A stretch of DNA of 12,994 nt from Candidatus Phytoplasma phoenicium (GTDB taxonomy: Bacteria > Bacillota_I > Bacilli_A > Acholeplasmatales > Acholeplasmataceae): NCBI RefSeq assembly GCF_001189415.1, contig NZ_JPSQ01000059.1, positions 1-12,994 on the forward strand. The letters are read 5' to 3'. Under the pieces are notes generated by a model. It saw nothing but the letters and a program-made list of their open reading frames with translations, had not been told where the DNA came from and ran no database searches. Made by a program: the position numbers and the translations under genes. Below are positions 12,969 to 12,994 of this stretch, in pieces (within the stretch, counting starts at the first letter, position 1; each line of letters begins with the position of its first letter).

Positions 12969-12994
12969 GTCCAAAATTTTAAATCAAATGAGAT

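Noticed and set aside
1..12994. Defence system, CRISPR, insertion sequence or other novel system
   Set aside because: Every sizeable gene except two membrane proteins fits a conserved housekeeping family, and no spaced repeats, transposase or terminal repeats are visible.

Overview
This window looks like a stretch of housekeeping chromosome from a wall-less, very AT-rich member of the Acholeplasmatales, most likely a phytoplasma ('Candidatus Phytoplasma'). I infer this from four things: strong A/T bias, small Firmicutes-type gene sets, a Firmicutes-type ribosomal protein L27 with a cleavable N-terminus, and retention of the standard genetic code. All tryptophans checked are TGG, and TGA acts as a stop at the end of the trigger factor gene, unlike Mycoplasma/Spiroplasma code 4. 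No database search was possible, so the taxonomic call is inference. All 14 genes lie on the minus strand, so transcription runs from high to low coordinates.

In the order of transcription: (1) 12839-11889, trhO (tRNA U34 hydroxylase of the rhodanese/UPF0176 family), behind a promoter with a perfect TTGACA box near the right edge. (2) 11573-9306, rplU-prp-rpmA-obgE, an evident operon in which prp encodes the protease expected to trim the L27 N-terminus encoded by the next gene. (3) 9199-8579, a membrane protein resembling an ECF-transporter substrate-binding (S) component, with a TTG start. (4) 8251-4262, tig-lon-secG-like, covering nascent-chain folding, regulated proteolysis and a candidate SecG translocon subunit. 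(5) 4133-3960, rpsU with its own promoter and a good intrinsic terminator. (6) 3767-1, ybeY-era-glyS-dnaG, covering rRNA maturation, ribosome assembly, glycyl-tRNA charging and replication priming. dnaG runs off the left edge of the window.

The layout is a condensed form of three gene neighbourhoods known from Bacillus: rplU-ysxB-rpmA-(spo0B)-obg, tig-(clpX)-(lonB)-lonA, and rpsU-...-ybeY-...-era-...-gly-...-dnaG-rpoD. The genes in brackets and dots are missing here. Two gaps longer than 300 bases (8252-8578 and 11574-11888) contain promoter-like sequences and AT-rich dyads but no convincing gene. I found no tRNA, rRNA, CRISPR, insertion sequence or phage gene.

I did not find a new biological system here. 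The most useful observations are the Prp/L27 maturation pair, a divergent SecG-like protein coupled to lon, the tig and lon frames separated only by UGA codons, an S-component-like gene of unknown substrate, TrhO in a reduced genome, and small stem-loops in front of rplU and era.
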